In this document: positions 32,914 through 45,411 of the stretch, in pieces
How positions within the stretch are numbered: position 1 is the first letter of the stretch
Layout: the number at the start of each line of letters is the position of its first letter
The notes under the pieces: generated by a model
What the model saw: only the letters and a program-made list of their open reading frames with translations
Told to the model about the DNA's origin: nothing
The model's database searches: none
Program-made: the position numbers and the translations under genes
Source: Isoetes taiwanensis
Taxonomy: Eukaryota; Streptophyta; Lycopodiopsida; Isoetales; Isoetaceae
Direction of reading: 5' to 3'
NCBI GenBank assembly: GCA_021234155.1
Contig: JAJEKV010000056.1
Location: 7,096,618-7,160,617 of the forward strand
Length of the DNA stretch: 64,000 bases

Positions 32914-35680
32914 TGTACAAAATTGTGGCCTTTTGTCCATGTGAAAAGACATGAACCAAAAGACACGTACAAAAATACTATACAAATACATGTATAAACG
33001 TATATATCTTTTTGTCCTAAGGTTCCTTACATTCTCTCCGACTTAAAAAAGACAATGTCCTCATTGTCAGTCCATGCCTTCAAGTTTGAAGAGTTCCCAA
33101 GAGTTCGTCTAGAATTGCAGGATAAGCATCTTTCTCGTATAGCATGTGCTTAGAAAAAGTCTTCATTCCCATATAGGGTCTTCAATAGGATTAAGTCTTC
33201 AACATCTTCATCGTCTGAGGGGTTGTCTTGAATCCTAGAACCTTACTTGTTTACTTAAATTTCTTATGGCCAATCTTGTGTGTAAAGTTAAGTTTTAAAT
33301 TAACTTTTGGACTATTATTAGTGAATAAAAAAATCACCAAACCTTCCCCCTCGCACATAAGACGCCAAGCATCTTAGAGAGATTACACAACTTCATATCT
33401 AAAAGTTGTTCTTAACTTAGTCCTTAGAGTAGTAGAAATTCTACAACCTAGTCGACCATCTCATCATGAGACTCGCCAACCAATTTCATAGACTAACTAT
33501 AGACAGTTAGTCAGAATACCATTACCAAAGAGATGGCTCGTGTGAATTTCTTATGAGAAGGTTCTTAATGTCATGTCATCATATTCATATATCTTATGTT
33601 CCATATTTTCATGAATACTTCTTACTTTTAGAGTGTTGAAATATTAAGACTTTGCTCAACACATCAGACAACTCTAGAATTGACTTTTAAAAGATCACGT
33701 TCATATATGGCTAACATGATGTCAATCCACAAATTCCGTTGTCCTGATAAAACAAAATCTAAACTTTGTTCTTAGGTTGTTCAAGAGTAAACAACATCCT
33801 TAAGAGAACCTTGGGTAAATGTTCATCTTGTCCAATGTCCTCATATGCTTTGCAATTTTTTTTGCAAAGGCATATGCTCTTAGTCTTAACAGCGTCCTGT
33901 CGTCCAATTGAAGGAATATAGATCCTTAACCATGACAATTGCCATGGGTCATAATTTCCATTATTACACGGAACTTACAAAGAGTATGGAGATATCAAGA
34001 CACCAAGCCTTGACACATCAATCAACCCTTGAACTTCGTCGTAAAAATCCCTCTCGGAACTTGTCTTAACAGATTTAAAAAAAATCCACGTGCGTATTTC
34101 CTTGTCTTAGCAGATTTAAAAATCCCATAGTGCTTGAATACGTGCTTCTTTCAATCCAAGATGCGAAGGGTGAGAAGGGCCACTTTGCAAAGGATACGGT
34201 GATCTTGTGGGCGTCTCTGGAGATTTTTGTTCCTTGACATCTTAATGAACTTTTCAAAATGATTGCTTCCATAACCAAATATAGTCGTCTTTAAAGGTTG
34301 GCTCTTGGTTTGGACGATCAAGAATTGAACTTGTGACCTTGAAGTATAAACCCCAAAGACTTAACCACCAAGTCAACAAGCGAGTTGATAGTTTATGGTT
34401 TCCATTTTCTTTCTAAGGTCTTTTTCTGTTTAGAACATAATTTCTTTCCTTCTTTTTTTTTTTTTTTATTTTGCACGGTTATAGCGGTGATGGCGAAACC
34501 TCCTACGAAGGTCTTTTCCAGTGACGACGACGGTTTCTTCCAGCGGCATCGGTTCCTCGACAGTGCTTAGGGCTTTCTTGTTGATTTCTTAAGGTTTGTG
34601 AGGGTTCTTAAACTTTTTGATGATTCTCAGGTTCTTGTTACCAATTATCATATTCTTAGTTTTATCCTGTTGATTGGCAGATCCTTTAGGGCTCCTTAAA
34701 ATTCCTAAGAATGGTAGTTTCACCAAGGCTTGTATTATTTCTCACGGCATAACAGTCACAGAGGCATCTGGATTTCTTGTCACAAATACAGATTTCTTAT
34801 AATACAGATTTCTTATTCTGGCTCTTTCAGATTTTCTTATTCTTGCTCGTCATGAATTTCAGATTTCTTATTCTTATTGTCACTTCCTATTCTTATGTCT
34901 GTTTCCGATATTTATAATTTTCCTGAAGGTTTCTTAAGGCGGTTTTGTGGATATGGCCACAAATCTTCGTGTGCAGGACCACACAGACTTCGCCTTCGCT
35001 GAACTTATTATGCCTTTCTCTTGCTTCTTTTAAAAACAATTCCTTAAAGTTTCTTGCGTTCAGAAAGTTAATTCTTAGAACAAAGCAAATGAAAGCAAGA
35101 ATCTTACCTTGATTTTGAGTTTGCTTTTCAATTCTTTTTTATGAAATCCCCATAGATCTTTACAGCTCTGATACCAAATATAATGAACAAAGAACAAAAG
35201 ATGCATGGATGCTCTGATACCAAATATAATGAACAAAGAACAAAAGATGCATCCATGACGATAATATAATATGAGTACCTAAACTACATCTCTTATTCCA
35301 AGTTAACAAAAATGTACAAAATTGTGGCCTTTTGTCCATGTGAAAAGACATGAACCAAAAGACACGTACAAAAGTACTATACAAATATATGTATAAACGT
35401 ATATATCTTTTTGTCCTAAGATTTCTTACATTACCAAATGTAATAGACAAAGAACAAAAGATGCATCCATGACGACAATACGAGTACCTAAACTACATCT
35501 CTTATTCCAAGTTAACAAAAATGTACAAAATTGTGGCCTTTTGTCCATGTGAAAAGACATGAACCAAAAGACACGTACAAAAGTACTATACAAATACATG
35601 TATAAAAGTACTATAGATGTACAAAAGTACTATACAAATACATGTATAAACGTATATATCCTTTTGTCCTAAGGTTCCTT

Positions 35681-38390
35681 TTAATGTCTCTCTGTTTGTA
35701 ATCATTATGTATATTATATGTAGCACATTCTAAAGATTTATCTCATTAGCTTGTAGATGACATCAAATTACCAGGTGCGCTGTTTGAAGAGTCAAAAGCC
35801 TAGAGCATGTGAAGATATAAAATTATTTAAATCACTGAATGCCCTTGATAGCCTTTCTGAAAAATTTGACACCAGCTCAACATTAAATAGACGGACCAGA
35901 AGTCAGTAGAGATAATGTATAGGCACATGAATTGTTGATTTTATTTTTTCTGGTAAGCTTTATTATATCTAGCCACTATTTTCTCATCCGATTCAGCTAA
36001 GAGGTAGAGATGCAGATTAAGAGAGCAGAATTTGTTCTTGCATAGCTTGATGTGCTATGGTGCACCGTGTCTAACAAAGGTGACCCAGGAACCTGTGCTA
36101 TTTTTCTTTCAAATGTTTTTACACATAGAAAGAGCTTTTAGGCCATGCGTAAGCCTGTACATCTCTTAGTTAGAAGGGTATACGTTCTTTAGTCACCTGT
36201 TAATATAGATCTTCTATTATAAGCTGAAAATTATTTGCTAGTTCATGCCAAAACTTTTGCTATTTGGAAGGGGAGCCAAGGCGCTTACAATTTGAATGTT
36301 GGTTCATGCAAATTAAAGTGGACATTATCTTTGCTGGCCATGTCCATGCTTATGAAAGGACTATAAGTTCTGATCTCCTTGCTTAGCTTTTAGAACACCT
36401 CATTTTCCGGCCAAGTATAGTAATTGCTTCGAGGGACCTTCAGCTTATAGATCTTTTGGATTGCCGATTTGCACAGCTCTTTGGACAATATCATTGAAAA
36501 TGATGGGCGTTGACTACTCATGATCCTCTAGCATGTGCCATCTAGAGTGTGGCAAGTACATTCACTTCACCAATAACAGCCAGCTTTGGATGTCAAATTC
36601 TTATATGTATCAAGTCCACTATTAAAGAATTGTTGGATCTTTATTTTATGTAAATATCACAGTGCCATATATGTTAATGGTATGTGGTTTACAACACTTG
36701 AACGAGCAAGATCACTGTTACAAAGAGCTTTGTTGAAATTGGAATAACCGCAACAATCCAAAATTAGTTTGGTGTAGAAAGACGTTTTATTGACAATAAA
36801 TGCTAAGCCTTAACTTGAAATGGATTTAGCAGAAAACCTCCATATGTGCTATAGGTTTTATGCTCCTATTTATTTTGATATGTTGCAGTCTTGAGCAGAA
36901 GCTTTCCCTTCTCGATTAAATGTTGCTTAGAGCTTGAAGGGATTGATTGAGTTGGATTTACTTGTGTGCAATCTCGTGTCATGAAACAACAGACTATGTG
37001 TGCAAGAAGATTCTCGAAGAGGAAACTTATTGCAACAAGAAACTAATCTCTAACTGCATATCACATATATTTGTCTGGTTATCTTACGATCTTGTTATTT
37101 GGATATGCCTTACTCATCTGTTTCATTGCCACTCTTACAACGTGACTCAAGAAATATGTCAAATGGCAAGCCATTTATCAAAGCCTTAGCTGTATCTCAT
37201 GTCCATCATGACACAGTGTCTCTCCATCATGACCAAGAACATTATCACCTATAGGGTGGGTAACATTTATATTGTTTCAAATTAGATATGGCTATAATCA
37301 TATGTCAAGATACATTAGTAGATTGTCGTTCAAACTAGATTTCTTTCACACGAGCAAGTACTCTACCTCAATCACACAATGACTACAAGAAAAAAGATAA
37401 GCTAAAATTTGCTCTGTAAGTTTTCTTTTAGCTATTCTGATAGGTTGTCACCTACTTGTGTACGAATTGGGTATTAGAAAATTTTCGACTTTTGAGATAT
37501 TGGCTTAATCAATGTTTGCATGAGATGAAACTTTTTTGGTGTGTTATTATAATTGTTTGCAACAATCAATTTCACATCACACATATTGACTCATGGAATT
37601 TCAGCTACATTGTAGAATGTACAAAAATGATGCATGAAATTTGATCTGGAATTTAAAAAAAGCAATGAAAGGAGATGTGTCACAAGCAACCATTGTAGCT
37701 TCTTTTTATATGTGTCACATTTCAAACGGTTTATTCTATTTTGAACTATTTTATGGTCGGCAATGAAGAGTAAATGTCCTTTGCATGACAGGTGAATGTC
37801 ATTGTATTTCTTTTGTAGCCTAATCTGTCGTCTTAAAGATCTGCCCAATTCGCCCTTATTTAATTTTTGCATTTCCGTTTTGCAACCATATCGTTTTTCT
37901 ATTATTGGCTTACCTTGTCTTCAAGCTGCATCATCTATAACGAAATCCTTATATTTCGGTAGATATAGGGGAGTCAGCAATTCCTGGCATTATTAGCACG
38001 CCATTAAAAAGAATACTTTTATATCGTAGCCAATTTCTCTGGCTTTTTCTTCCCAGGCAGAAAATAATCAAGTCCCAGGAAGATCCCTAGCCTTGTCTAA
38101 AATTCCTATAACTTTCACTTATCTTTGCCTAAGTCTTATTGTTCATCCCCATAATCCATTTAAGCCAGTGCGGTTCTGCATCAGATGGATGGAATATGGA
38201 ATTAAGTAAATAAACCATTTGGTGTCTTTTCTTCATTATCAACATTTTTGCAGGCCTATACATCATTCTTCGTGCAACTTCAACTATGGTTTTGTTCCTA
38301 AAAGGATTGATGTGTTGGGCCAATCCATTTGCTGATATTTATCATCTAGTTTGGCAATTACTGAGCCCTCAGTAGTCATTATCTCCGCTT
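35681..38390. other. Intergenic, no supported gene
   Basis: AT-rich DNA with only short spurious frames (80-93 codons at most) and no recognisable domain, tRNA or large repeat. Confidence 0.5.
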
Positions 38391-38582
38391 GTCTAGTATC
38401 ATCATTACTGCAAAGGTTTTTCCCTTGAAAACCTTTCGAGGCAGGGGTTTTTTAATCCTAGTAGTAATGATTGTACTAGCCCATTGTATGGGTCCCATGA
38501 CCTATTGGTCTCCGTGGACGTTAAAATATTCTATTCTATTCTATTCTATTCTATTCTATTCTATTCTATTCTATTCTATTCT
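38391..38582 (+). mobile_element. LINE 3' end with (ATTCT)n tail
   Basis: 38405-38525 aligns with the 3' end of the LINE at 63035-63160: GGTTTTTCCC(T/C)(T/C)GAAAACC, a G-tract, GGGTTTTTTAA, GGGTCCCAT, then GTGGACG(T/A)TAAAA. It ends in about ten (ATTCT) units instead of poly(A). It is extremely 5'-truncated. Confidence 0.75.
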
Positions 38583-39445
38583 TGGCGTTAACAAATTACG
38601 CCGGAACATTCAAGTAAGCAAATAAGCCTAAATTATGTTGGAAATGATATGCTTGTGTCCTGGGATATATGTTGGGCCACAAAATGCCAGAGTTATAGGT
38701 TGTAGAACCTATGCTCCAAATCAACATTGCTCTCTAAAATGTAGTGGCATGTTAATATATGCCTAGTCTTGTTTTTTCAATTGTGACAAGGTTATGTATG
38801 GAAAACGAAGTAAGGCGATCAAACACAAAGGAAAAAGCACAAAATACAAAGTTAATCTCCAAATACAATAAACTACCATAAATGCGAAATTATATACAAA
38901 AAGCACTATGCTAAACACCACTATCTAATGACTCCAATCCTAAATTCCTAACAAATTTGATCCTAATAAGACTACTTTGACCAATATAACCAGTGAGCTA
39001 ACGTAATTATTTTTTATCTTAAATCCATGTTTCTTTTTTATAATAACCCATTCAATTGTTTTAGGGATATGATCTATGGTTTTAGGAACTGTCATTTTTA
39101 CATGCATATCAAATCTCCCTGGACCCCTCTGTTATTGTGCTACATATAGATAGATAAAAAAAGAACAGAAATAACAAACCATCAACAATATTCAAAAACT
39201 AATATCCAAGCATATGCTAATATATAGCAACTATTAGGTACCACGTCCCATTAAGATAACTAATCACAATCTAAACTTCTTTCATAAAATATTGATACAC
39301 ACAATTTCTAAAGCCTAATGCTTGAGAATATATTATTATCTTGTTTACATGTGTAGCTTAAACCCTGCTACCAAGCCTTAATTGATTTCACCTTGCTAAA
39401 GCCTTCTGGTGTGCCTATTGCTAGTTATTTTTTTTAATCTTCTGT
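38583..39445. other. Intergenic, nothing recognised
   Basis: AT-rich, with short tetranucleotide tracts (ATAGATAGATA near 39145). No gene or large repeat found. Confidence 0.45.
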
Positions 39446-39770
39446 AAGCGAAACCTCAGTTTCGCTTATGCGAAAACTGTTTCGGCGTAAGCGAAGCATC
39501 AATTTCGCTTACGCAAAAAAAAATTTGTTTTTCTTAGTTTTTAGGCAAAAAATAGTTAGGTTTTTGTTGTTTTTTATTAGCTAGGTCTAGGCAAGGTCCA
39601 TGTCCAAGGGGGCGTAACGATGGTGAGCGCCTTATTCTGTGGACTGAGCCTGATCTATTTTAGGAGAAAAAAAACAACAAAAACAAAAGAAGAAACTTTG
39701 TTTCCCTCCCTTTTTTTCCCCTTAAGCGAGTTTCGCGTAAGCGAAACCGTTCTTTCGCTTACGCGAATAT
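39446..39770. repeat. Cluster of GCGTAAGCGAAA palindromes
   Basis: 39446-39515 has two hairpins: GTAAGCGAAACCTCAGTTTC followed by GCTTATGCG, and GGCGTAAGCGAAGCATCAAT followed by TTCGCTTACGC. 39731-39768 has another (CGCGTAAGCGAAACCGTTCT, then TTCGCTTACGCG). The same palindrome is found once more at 30994-31025. The motif may be terminal subrepeats of a roughly 325-bp foldback element, or a dispersed palindromic unit. Confidence 0.7.
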
Positions 39771-40830
39771 TTTTCGACACAGAAATTTTTTTTTGGCTAT
39801 ATTTTTTACGTATTATACTTCAAAATTGTGCCGTATCATTCAAATAATAGGCATTGAGTATTGAACCTATTCCTGGTCGTGGCTCTCCATCTCCAGCTTG
39901 GTTTCCATAACTTGCTCTGTGCCTCCAAATCTCTGTGTCTCATTTCTTAGTGGGCCAATTCTGCTGTTGTAGCCACTCCTATCCTCACATGACTCTACCT
40001 CACATCCGCACATGACTCCTATCCGCAGCAACTCCCACAGATCCATATGCAGACGGTTATCAACATCTTGCCGTATGAGGAGAAATTGGATAGAGAGCTT
40101 GCAGATAATGATGCTAACAATGATGTTGCTTATGCTGAAATTCTCCAAGTCTTGGCTGCAGATGACATGTTGGACAATGGTCCAATTGATGCAGCAGAAA
40201 ATGTATGTGTGCCTGCCCAAGAACATGTGGTGTTAAAGAAGTGCCATGCATCATTGAGCCATATGGGGCACCCCTGTGCCATTTGGGGTCAATTACCTAT
40301 CAAGTTTGAGATTAAATTTCTTGCTTTTGTGAAGTTTTTTCTGATTTTTTTATATCACCTTGTTGCTACTCTTGGACTTCCCATTGATGTATAAATCAGA
40401 GAATTTGGAAGGCTGTACAATTGCTAGTTTGCTCATAAGTGAGCCATTGGTGGACACCCTAAGATAAAGTCAAAAATCACCACGCAAACATTTACAAGAG
40501 GGGTCAATCTTCACACATTTCCAAGTGTAGTGCAATCAATTTCATCAACTTCATGAAGCCAACAATCTTGTTCCTCTGTGAAACTTACAAGAGATTTACG
40601 TAAAATAGTTCACAATATACAGTCAACAAATTTTAACAAGTAACGCGTTTGTCAAAGCTTGCCAGAGTTTCCAAGGTCATCAAGGTCTATGGTGTTGGCC
40701 AGAGTAAGTGTTGGCCAAATTAAGAGATTGCATCTTATGCAAGATAATTCCTGGTGCATGTTTTGCAATGTGAAACGGGCTTAGCACGATTGAACGCTGT
40801 TACCCACAATTTCAATACAAGACATGACCA
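39771..40830. other. ABCB27 3' flank, one open frame of unknown nature
   Basis: A plus-strand frame at 40047-40394 (115 codons) is acidic at first (DRELADNDANNDVAYAEILQ), then hydrophobic. I see no start context, splice partner or family match, so it is left uncalled. The remainder is presumed 3' UTR and intergenic sequence of the ABC transporter gene. Confidence 0.4.
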
Positions 40831-43800
40831 TTATAAATCTTCTGCTAGCTTATCTTGAACATCTGTAGAGCTGAGCTGTCGTTTAACAAGAGCTGCATAA
40901 ATTCCATTGCTTAATAACAGCTCGTCATGAGTCCCAGTTTCTACAATATGACCAGCTGTCACAACTGCAACAGTTTCTGCACTTTTCACAGTTGACAACC
41001 GATGAGCTATCACCAGGACTGTTCGACCTTTCATGAGCCGGTCCATTGCATCCTAAAATAACAAACTAAAAAGTATGAGAAACTGTAGATTTGTCATTTC
41101 ATGAAGCATATTATCCTTACCTGTACTAAGTATTCACTCTCTGCATCCAATGCACTTGTTGCTTCATCAAGTAACAGAATCCGCGGATTCATCAGCAATG
41201 CCCTTGCTATTGCAATGCGTTGCTTCTGCCCCCCTGAGAGTCTTACACCTCGTTCACCAACATGTGCAGCGTAACCCTCCGGAAATTTGGAGATAAATTC
41301 ATGTGCATTAGCCATCATCTGAGATGAGCAAATATGTTTATTAGGATGGAAGCTGCTGGCTCTCATTGAAAAAGATTGTCAGGATCCATGACAGACATTG
41401 ATAACAAGCATGTGACACGAGGAATAGAGGTAATATGAAACAAGTTCTTTTCTTCCACTTAGATTTGTCAAAGTATTCATCATAGTCTACTCACTGCAAC
41501 TCGTTCAATTTCGCTTGCTGGGGGAGTTCCAATTAGTCCATAACATATGTTCTCTGCGATTGTACAATTGAAGAGCACTGGTTCTTGGCTGACAATACTT
41601 ATCTGCATATGAAAGTGAAACCAACTTGTTTACATTATGGATAGCTCTGGTACAAATATTCCTCAAATAAATAACTTAGAGAAGCTTACCTTTTCATGGA
41701 GGTGCCGATGTGAGATCTCCGGCAGAGGCACACCATTAAGAAGAATTGCACCTTTCTGTGGATCATAGAACCTTTCGACTAAATTGGCAATAGTAGTCTG
41801 CAACGCCAATATTAGAAAACCAAACTATAACTTTTATAATGCAAATACATGGTATCCCAGCAACAGTACCTTCCCGCCTCCACTTGGACCTACTAATGCA
41901 ACTTTCGCTCCTGACTTCAGGGTAAGACGTATTCCCTGCAGCAAACCACTTCTAGCATTAAATTTCAAATACTCATAGGAAACTTTTAAGCATTTTTTTT
42001 TATCTTATAAATTTTTCTTGATAACACAGATAGCGGAAAGTATTCACATAAGAAAAATTCATTATGCAGCTCGAGTTCTGCCTTTGAAAATGAACACCAT
42101 GCCTGAAGATGGAAAGCAAAAGACATCCTTTCCAGTTAAATGAAATACCTGAAGAACCCAATCTCTTGGACGAGAAGGATAAGCAAACCAGACATCATTC
42201 AACTGCACTTCTGCGGGAGAAGTATCACTGTAGATAGCCCACAATCAGTCTAACATGTGGAGACTAGATAGAGTAACCAGGTAAGATTTATATACCTCAG
42301 CGGACATTTATCTCCGCTTATAGGCAAGGATGATACCCGGTCTAGAAGCTGGAAAACCCTCCTGCTGGCGCCTGCTGCCTTCATTGAGGTTGTATAAAGA
42401 CTTGACAGTGATGAGAGAGACATGCCAACTAGAAATGAAGAGAGTTCAGCACATATACTTTTGAAATACGTGACCCAATAGCAAGTAAAACCTTGTTTGC
42501 ACATCAAACCTGTAAGGCTATAAAGGATGAAAGACGTCAGCGAACCAGTAGTCATTTTTCCATTTAAAGTCAAATTTGCACCATATACAACAACAGCAAC
42601 AATTGACAAGGTAGCGGCAGCAGAGACACAACCAGCAAATAAGGCACCAACAAGCTGCAGGTAAAATAAAATTGTAGTTATATTAACCTGTGATGATATT
42701 AAGAAATAAGTTCAATCCGTAAGCAGCATTATCAAAATACATTTAAGCCACTTAATTCTTCAATGAAATGTGTTAGGCTGCATACCAAATACTTTCCTAA
42801 TTGTTATAACTATTATAAAGTGACATGTCAAAGAAATGCATGCACATTCCGTGCCAATGAGAGTAGAGTACCCGTCTGACATCTTTTATCCATGTTCTCG
42901 TTCTTACTTCACCATAGTGGTGAATATTGATTAGAACTGTCTAATCCAAGGTAAACAGCAAAAAACTTGATATGGGGTGTATAGCATACAATCGTGAGCA
43001 TATACCAAATACTTTCCTAACTGCTGTAACTATTATAAAGTGCCATGTCAAAGAAATGCATGCACATTCCGTGTCAATGAGACTAGGCACCCGTCTGAGA
43101 TCTTTCATCCGAGGTGAACAGCAAAAAACTTGATATGGGGTGTATAGCATACAATCATGAGCTTCCATTCATGTCACTCACATATAAACCATCATTGCAT
43201 ATCCTCTTTAATTTCCATGTGAAACATAAATGCAGTTGCAGTAAAAACAAAACGAGGACATACAGCTCTGCGAAGGCCAAGTTCAAGAGTGGCATTGACT
43301 TTCTCTGCATATCGAGTGCATTCATAGCTTTCTTGGGCAAAAGATCGGACTGTTCGAATGCATCCAAATGTCTCCTGAGAGAAAAAGAAGCATCTGTTAA
43401 TAGAGAAGAGACTCGAACATCAATATCATAACGGTTCAGCCAACCCACCTCTGCGATGGCTGCTGCTTGTGCGGCTGCAGCCTGCGTCCTATGAGAAAGC
43501 TCTCGAACGTAACGTCCAAACTGCCGTGTCCCCAAAGAAATGGGCGGTACAATAAGCATTGCCAACACTGGAAAAGAAAGAGTCTTTATAACAGAATGGA
43601 GGAACTAGTAGTAATATGGTGAGTAGCCTCAGTTACTTACAGCTGAGCCTCCAAGATGTTTCAAACATAAAGCCAAGTCCCATGACCACAGTTCCCAGGC
43701 TGCGCATTCCTTCCGACAAGTTAACAGTCGCTGCATTTTTTATAATTTGTGTATCTTCTGAAATCCTACTCAAAAGTTCGCCCGTCCTAGTAACATCAAA

Positions 43801-44644
43801 GAATGCAATTTCCTGGGACATTACAATCAATTGACATCTCAGGCACTGAAATGGTAGATGCCACCTAACTTTGAATAAATAGGTCACCTGGGCTACAAGA
43901 TGGCTAAATAAATCCTTCCTCAAGCGTGCAACAACGCGTTCACTTGCTGAATTGAACAAATATGCCCTTATGGTAGTTGCTATAGCACTGTTTGGATAAA
44001 TGAGAAAACCAATTAAGTTCATTGTGATAGCGAGCAAGCATTGGGTGTATCAGTCATGTACATACCCTACAATAATAATGATTACTATCTCCAATATAAT
44101 GCTGTTAACTGCATGCAATGCTTGAGCTCGGTCATCTGCAGTATGAGGTTGTTGAGTCACAATGTCTATTACTTTGCCTGCAAATTTTGGCTTTACCATT
44201 TACACAAAAAAGTCAATCCAATGCTTTGCAATAAACATAAATAGTTGTAAAAGCAAAAAAATCGTTCACCTCTGGAAATAAATCAGACTTACCAAAAGTA
44301 TATTGGACAGGGAAGAGACTACTAAAGCTAAAGAGGCAAAAACAAGAATTGCTGTCTCGGGCCCTGCCTGCATGGTGTAATGCATTGCCTGAGAAATGAC
44401 TATTGTGCAAGAAGAAATGATACAAAGTAAAATGTGGAATAATGCAAAATTGAGCAAGAGTGATCACCAGTCCCAAGATCCGAGAGAATCCGACATTTTC
44501 TGCCTGATGACAAGAACAAGTATCAATCATTAAACGCCAATGAAAATATACACCAACAAGTCATAAAGAAGTGGTTGTAACCTTAATGCCATCTCCAACT
44601 TCAAGATCAGTCTCAACGGCTCCATTTTCCTTTGGATTCTTGTC
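40831..44644 (-). CDS. ABCB27: Half-size ABC transporter, TAP-like ABCB27/ALS1 type (first exon not found)
   Basis: A half transporter of the plant TAP-like group; the Arabidopsis relative ALS1/ABCB27 acts at the tonoplast in aluminium tolerance. Sixteen exons join in phase (626 aa): 44644-44582, 44503-44468, 44388-44293, 44190-44066, 43987-43888, 43812-43641, 43567-43449, 43374-43264, 42654-42510, 42428-42296, 42227-42149, 41935-41870, 41797-41690, 41602-41495, 41318-41121, 41052-40831. The membrane domain contains [38 protein letters not shown] and [13 protein letters not shown]. The nucleotide-binding domain starts at [14 protein letters not shown]. It has Walker A GPSGGGKTT (split by an intron), Q-loop SQEP, signature LSGGQ, Walker [13 protein letters not shown] and H-loop AHRLST. 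About 20 N-terminal residues including the ATG lie upstream of 44644 and were not located. The exon at 44190 needs the AG at 44191-44192, not the nearer-looking TTTGCAG, to keep frame. No inactivating change seen. Confidence 0.92.
42784..43160. repeat. Tandem duplication inside an ABCB27 intron
   Basis: Two copies of roughly 220 bp (about 42784-42980 and 43003-43160). Shared blocks are CCAAATACTTTCCTAA, AGAAATGCATGCACATTCCG and CAGCAAAAAACTTGATATGG. They lie between the exons at 42654 and 43264 and do not touch splice sites. Confidence 0.85.
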
Positions 44645-45411
44645 CTAGAATAAAGTGGCAGACATCAATAAAAAGGTAGCAGTATCCGCATAAACTCATA
44701 AAGATAAAGGGATAGCACTATTTCATGGAGCAGAAACAGCCTAACATTAGAGGTATACCAATATGTTTTGCCTACCAAGATTACAGCATTACGCTTCCAA
44801 GGCTAGCTTGAGATACTTTCCTTGTCATACAAGTTCTGTTTCTGATTTGTGCCACAGAATTGCCATATAACTACTGGTTGATTGGAATTATAATCCACAA
44901 TTGTAGTTACTAGTAACTTGATAGCAAGGGAATCCCTGGTGCACTAATACTGAAGCGGTGATTTCCAGTATAAGCTGTAATTCATCCATAATTTCCATTC
45001 ATGATAGACCTTTCACTTGAACATTCAAAAAACAGTCTACAAATTTCATTATTTAAAAGAAAAAACAACAAACTCACTGAATTCAATCTATGATCACGTA
45101 GAAGAGGAGTTTTTTCATTATACACATGCTTTCCCATAATCCGATATCAGTGGGCGCAAGAACGCAAATGCCTTGCATCTACAGGTATGGCCTTTGGGTA
45201 AGCAGCCCACATAAGAAGACTCTCCTCTGGGAGGTCAATTCCAGCATATGAAGGAATATTTGTTTCTTATGGCGGTGCTTCGATGTAGTTGCAGGTGCAT
45301 CTAAGGGGGGGCATATCTTCTTGCCTTATATAAAGGCAAGAATCTTATTGTGCCCCACATTTCGTTAGTAGAGTAATCCTGTATGGTGGTGACATTTTGG
45401 TGGCATTTTCA
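44645..45411. other. ABCB27 5' flank
   Basis: Should contain the missing first exon and promoter of ABCB27. A minus-strand stretch at about 45150-45260 reads NIPSYAGIDLPEESLLMWAA, then YPKAIPVDARHLRSCAH and a stop. It looks coding-like but does not match the expected ABC N-terminus; its nature is unknown. Confidence 0.4.

Larger units (their letters stand above)
32116..35680 (-). mobile_element. Non-autonomous LTR element with about 200-bp LTRs, one LTR hit by a LINE
   Basis: LTR copies: 32116-33031 (interrupted 32199-32913), 35230-35430, and a third at about 35444-35680. They share AAAAGATGCATCCATGACGA, then ACATCTCTTATTCC, then GTACAAAATTGTGGCC, then TATATATC(T/C)TTTTGTCCTAAG. On the minus strand the PBS TGGTATCAGAGC (initiator tRNA-Met) lies at 35211-35222, and again at 35165-35176 in a small duplication. 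A purine tract (AAGTCGGAGAGAA, 33032-33044) precedes the far LTR. The internal 2.1 kb has no gag or pol frame, so the element needs helper proteins. Tandem LTR2-LTR3 suggests LTR-LTR recombination or a second insertion. Confidence 0.8.

Noticed and set aside
40047-40394. 115-codon ORF as a small gene
   Set aside because: No start context, no splice partners, no recognisable family. Half of it is low-complexity hydrophobic sequence.
25686-44644. A linked functional cluster of PUX1 and the ABC transporter
   Set aside because: They are 13 kb apart on opposite strands, with retroelements between and no shared pathway; ordinary plant gene spacing.
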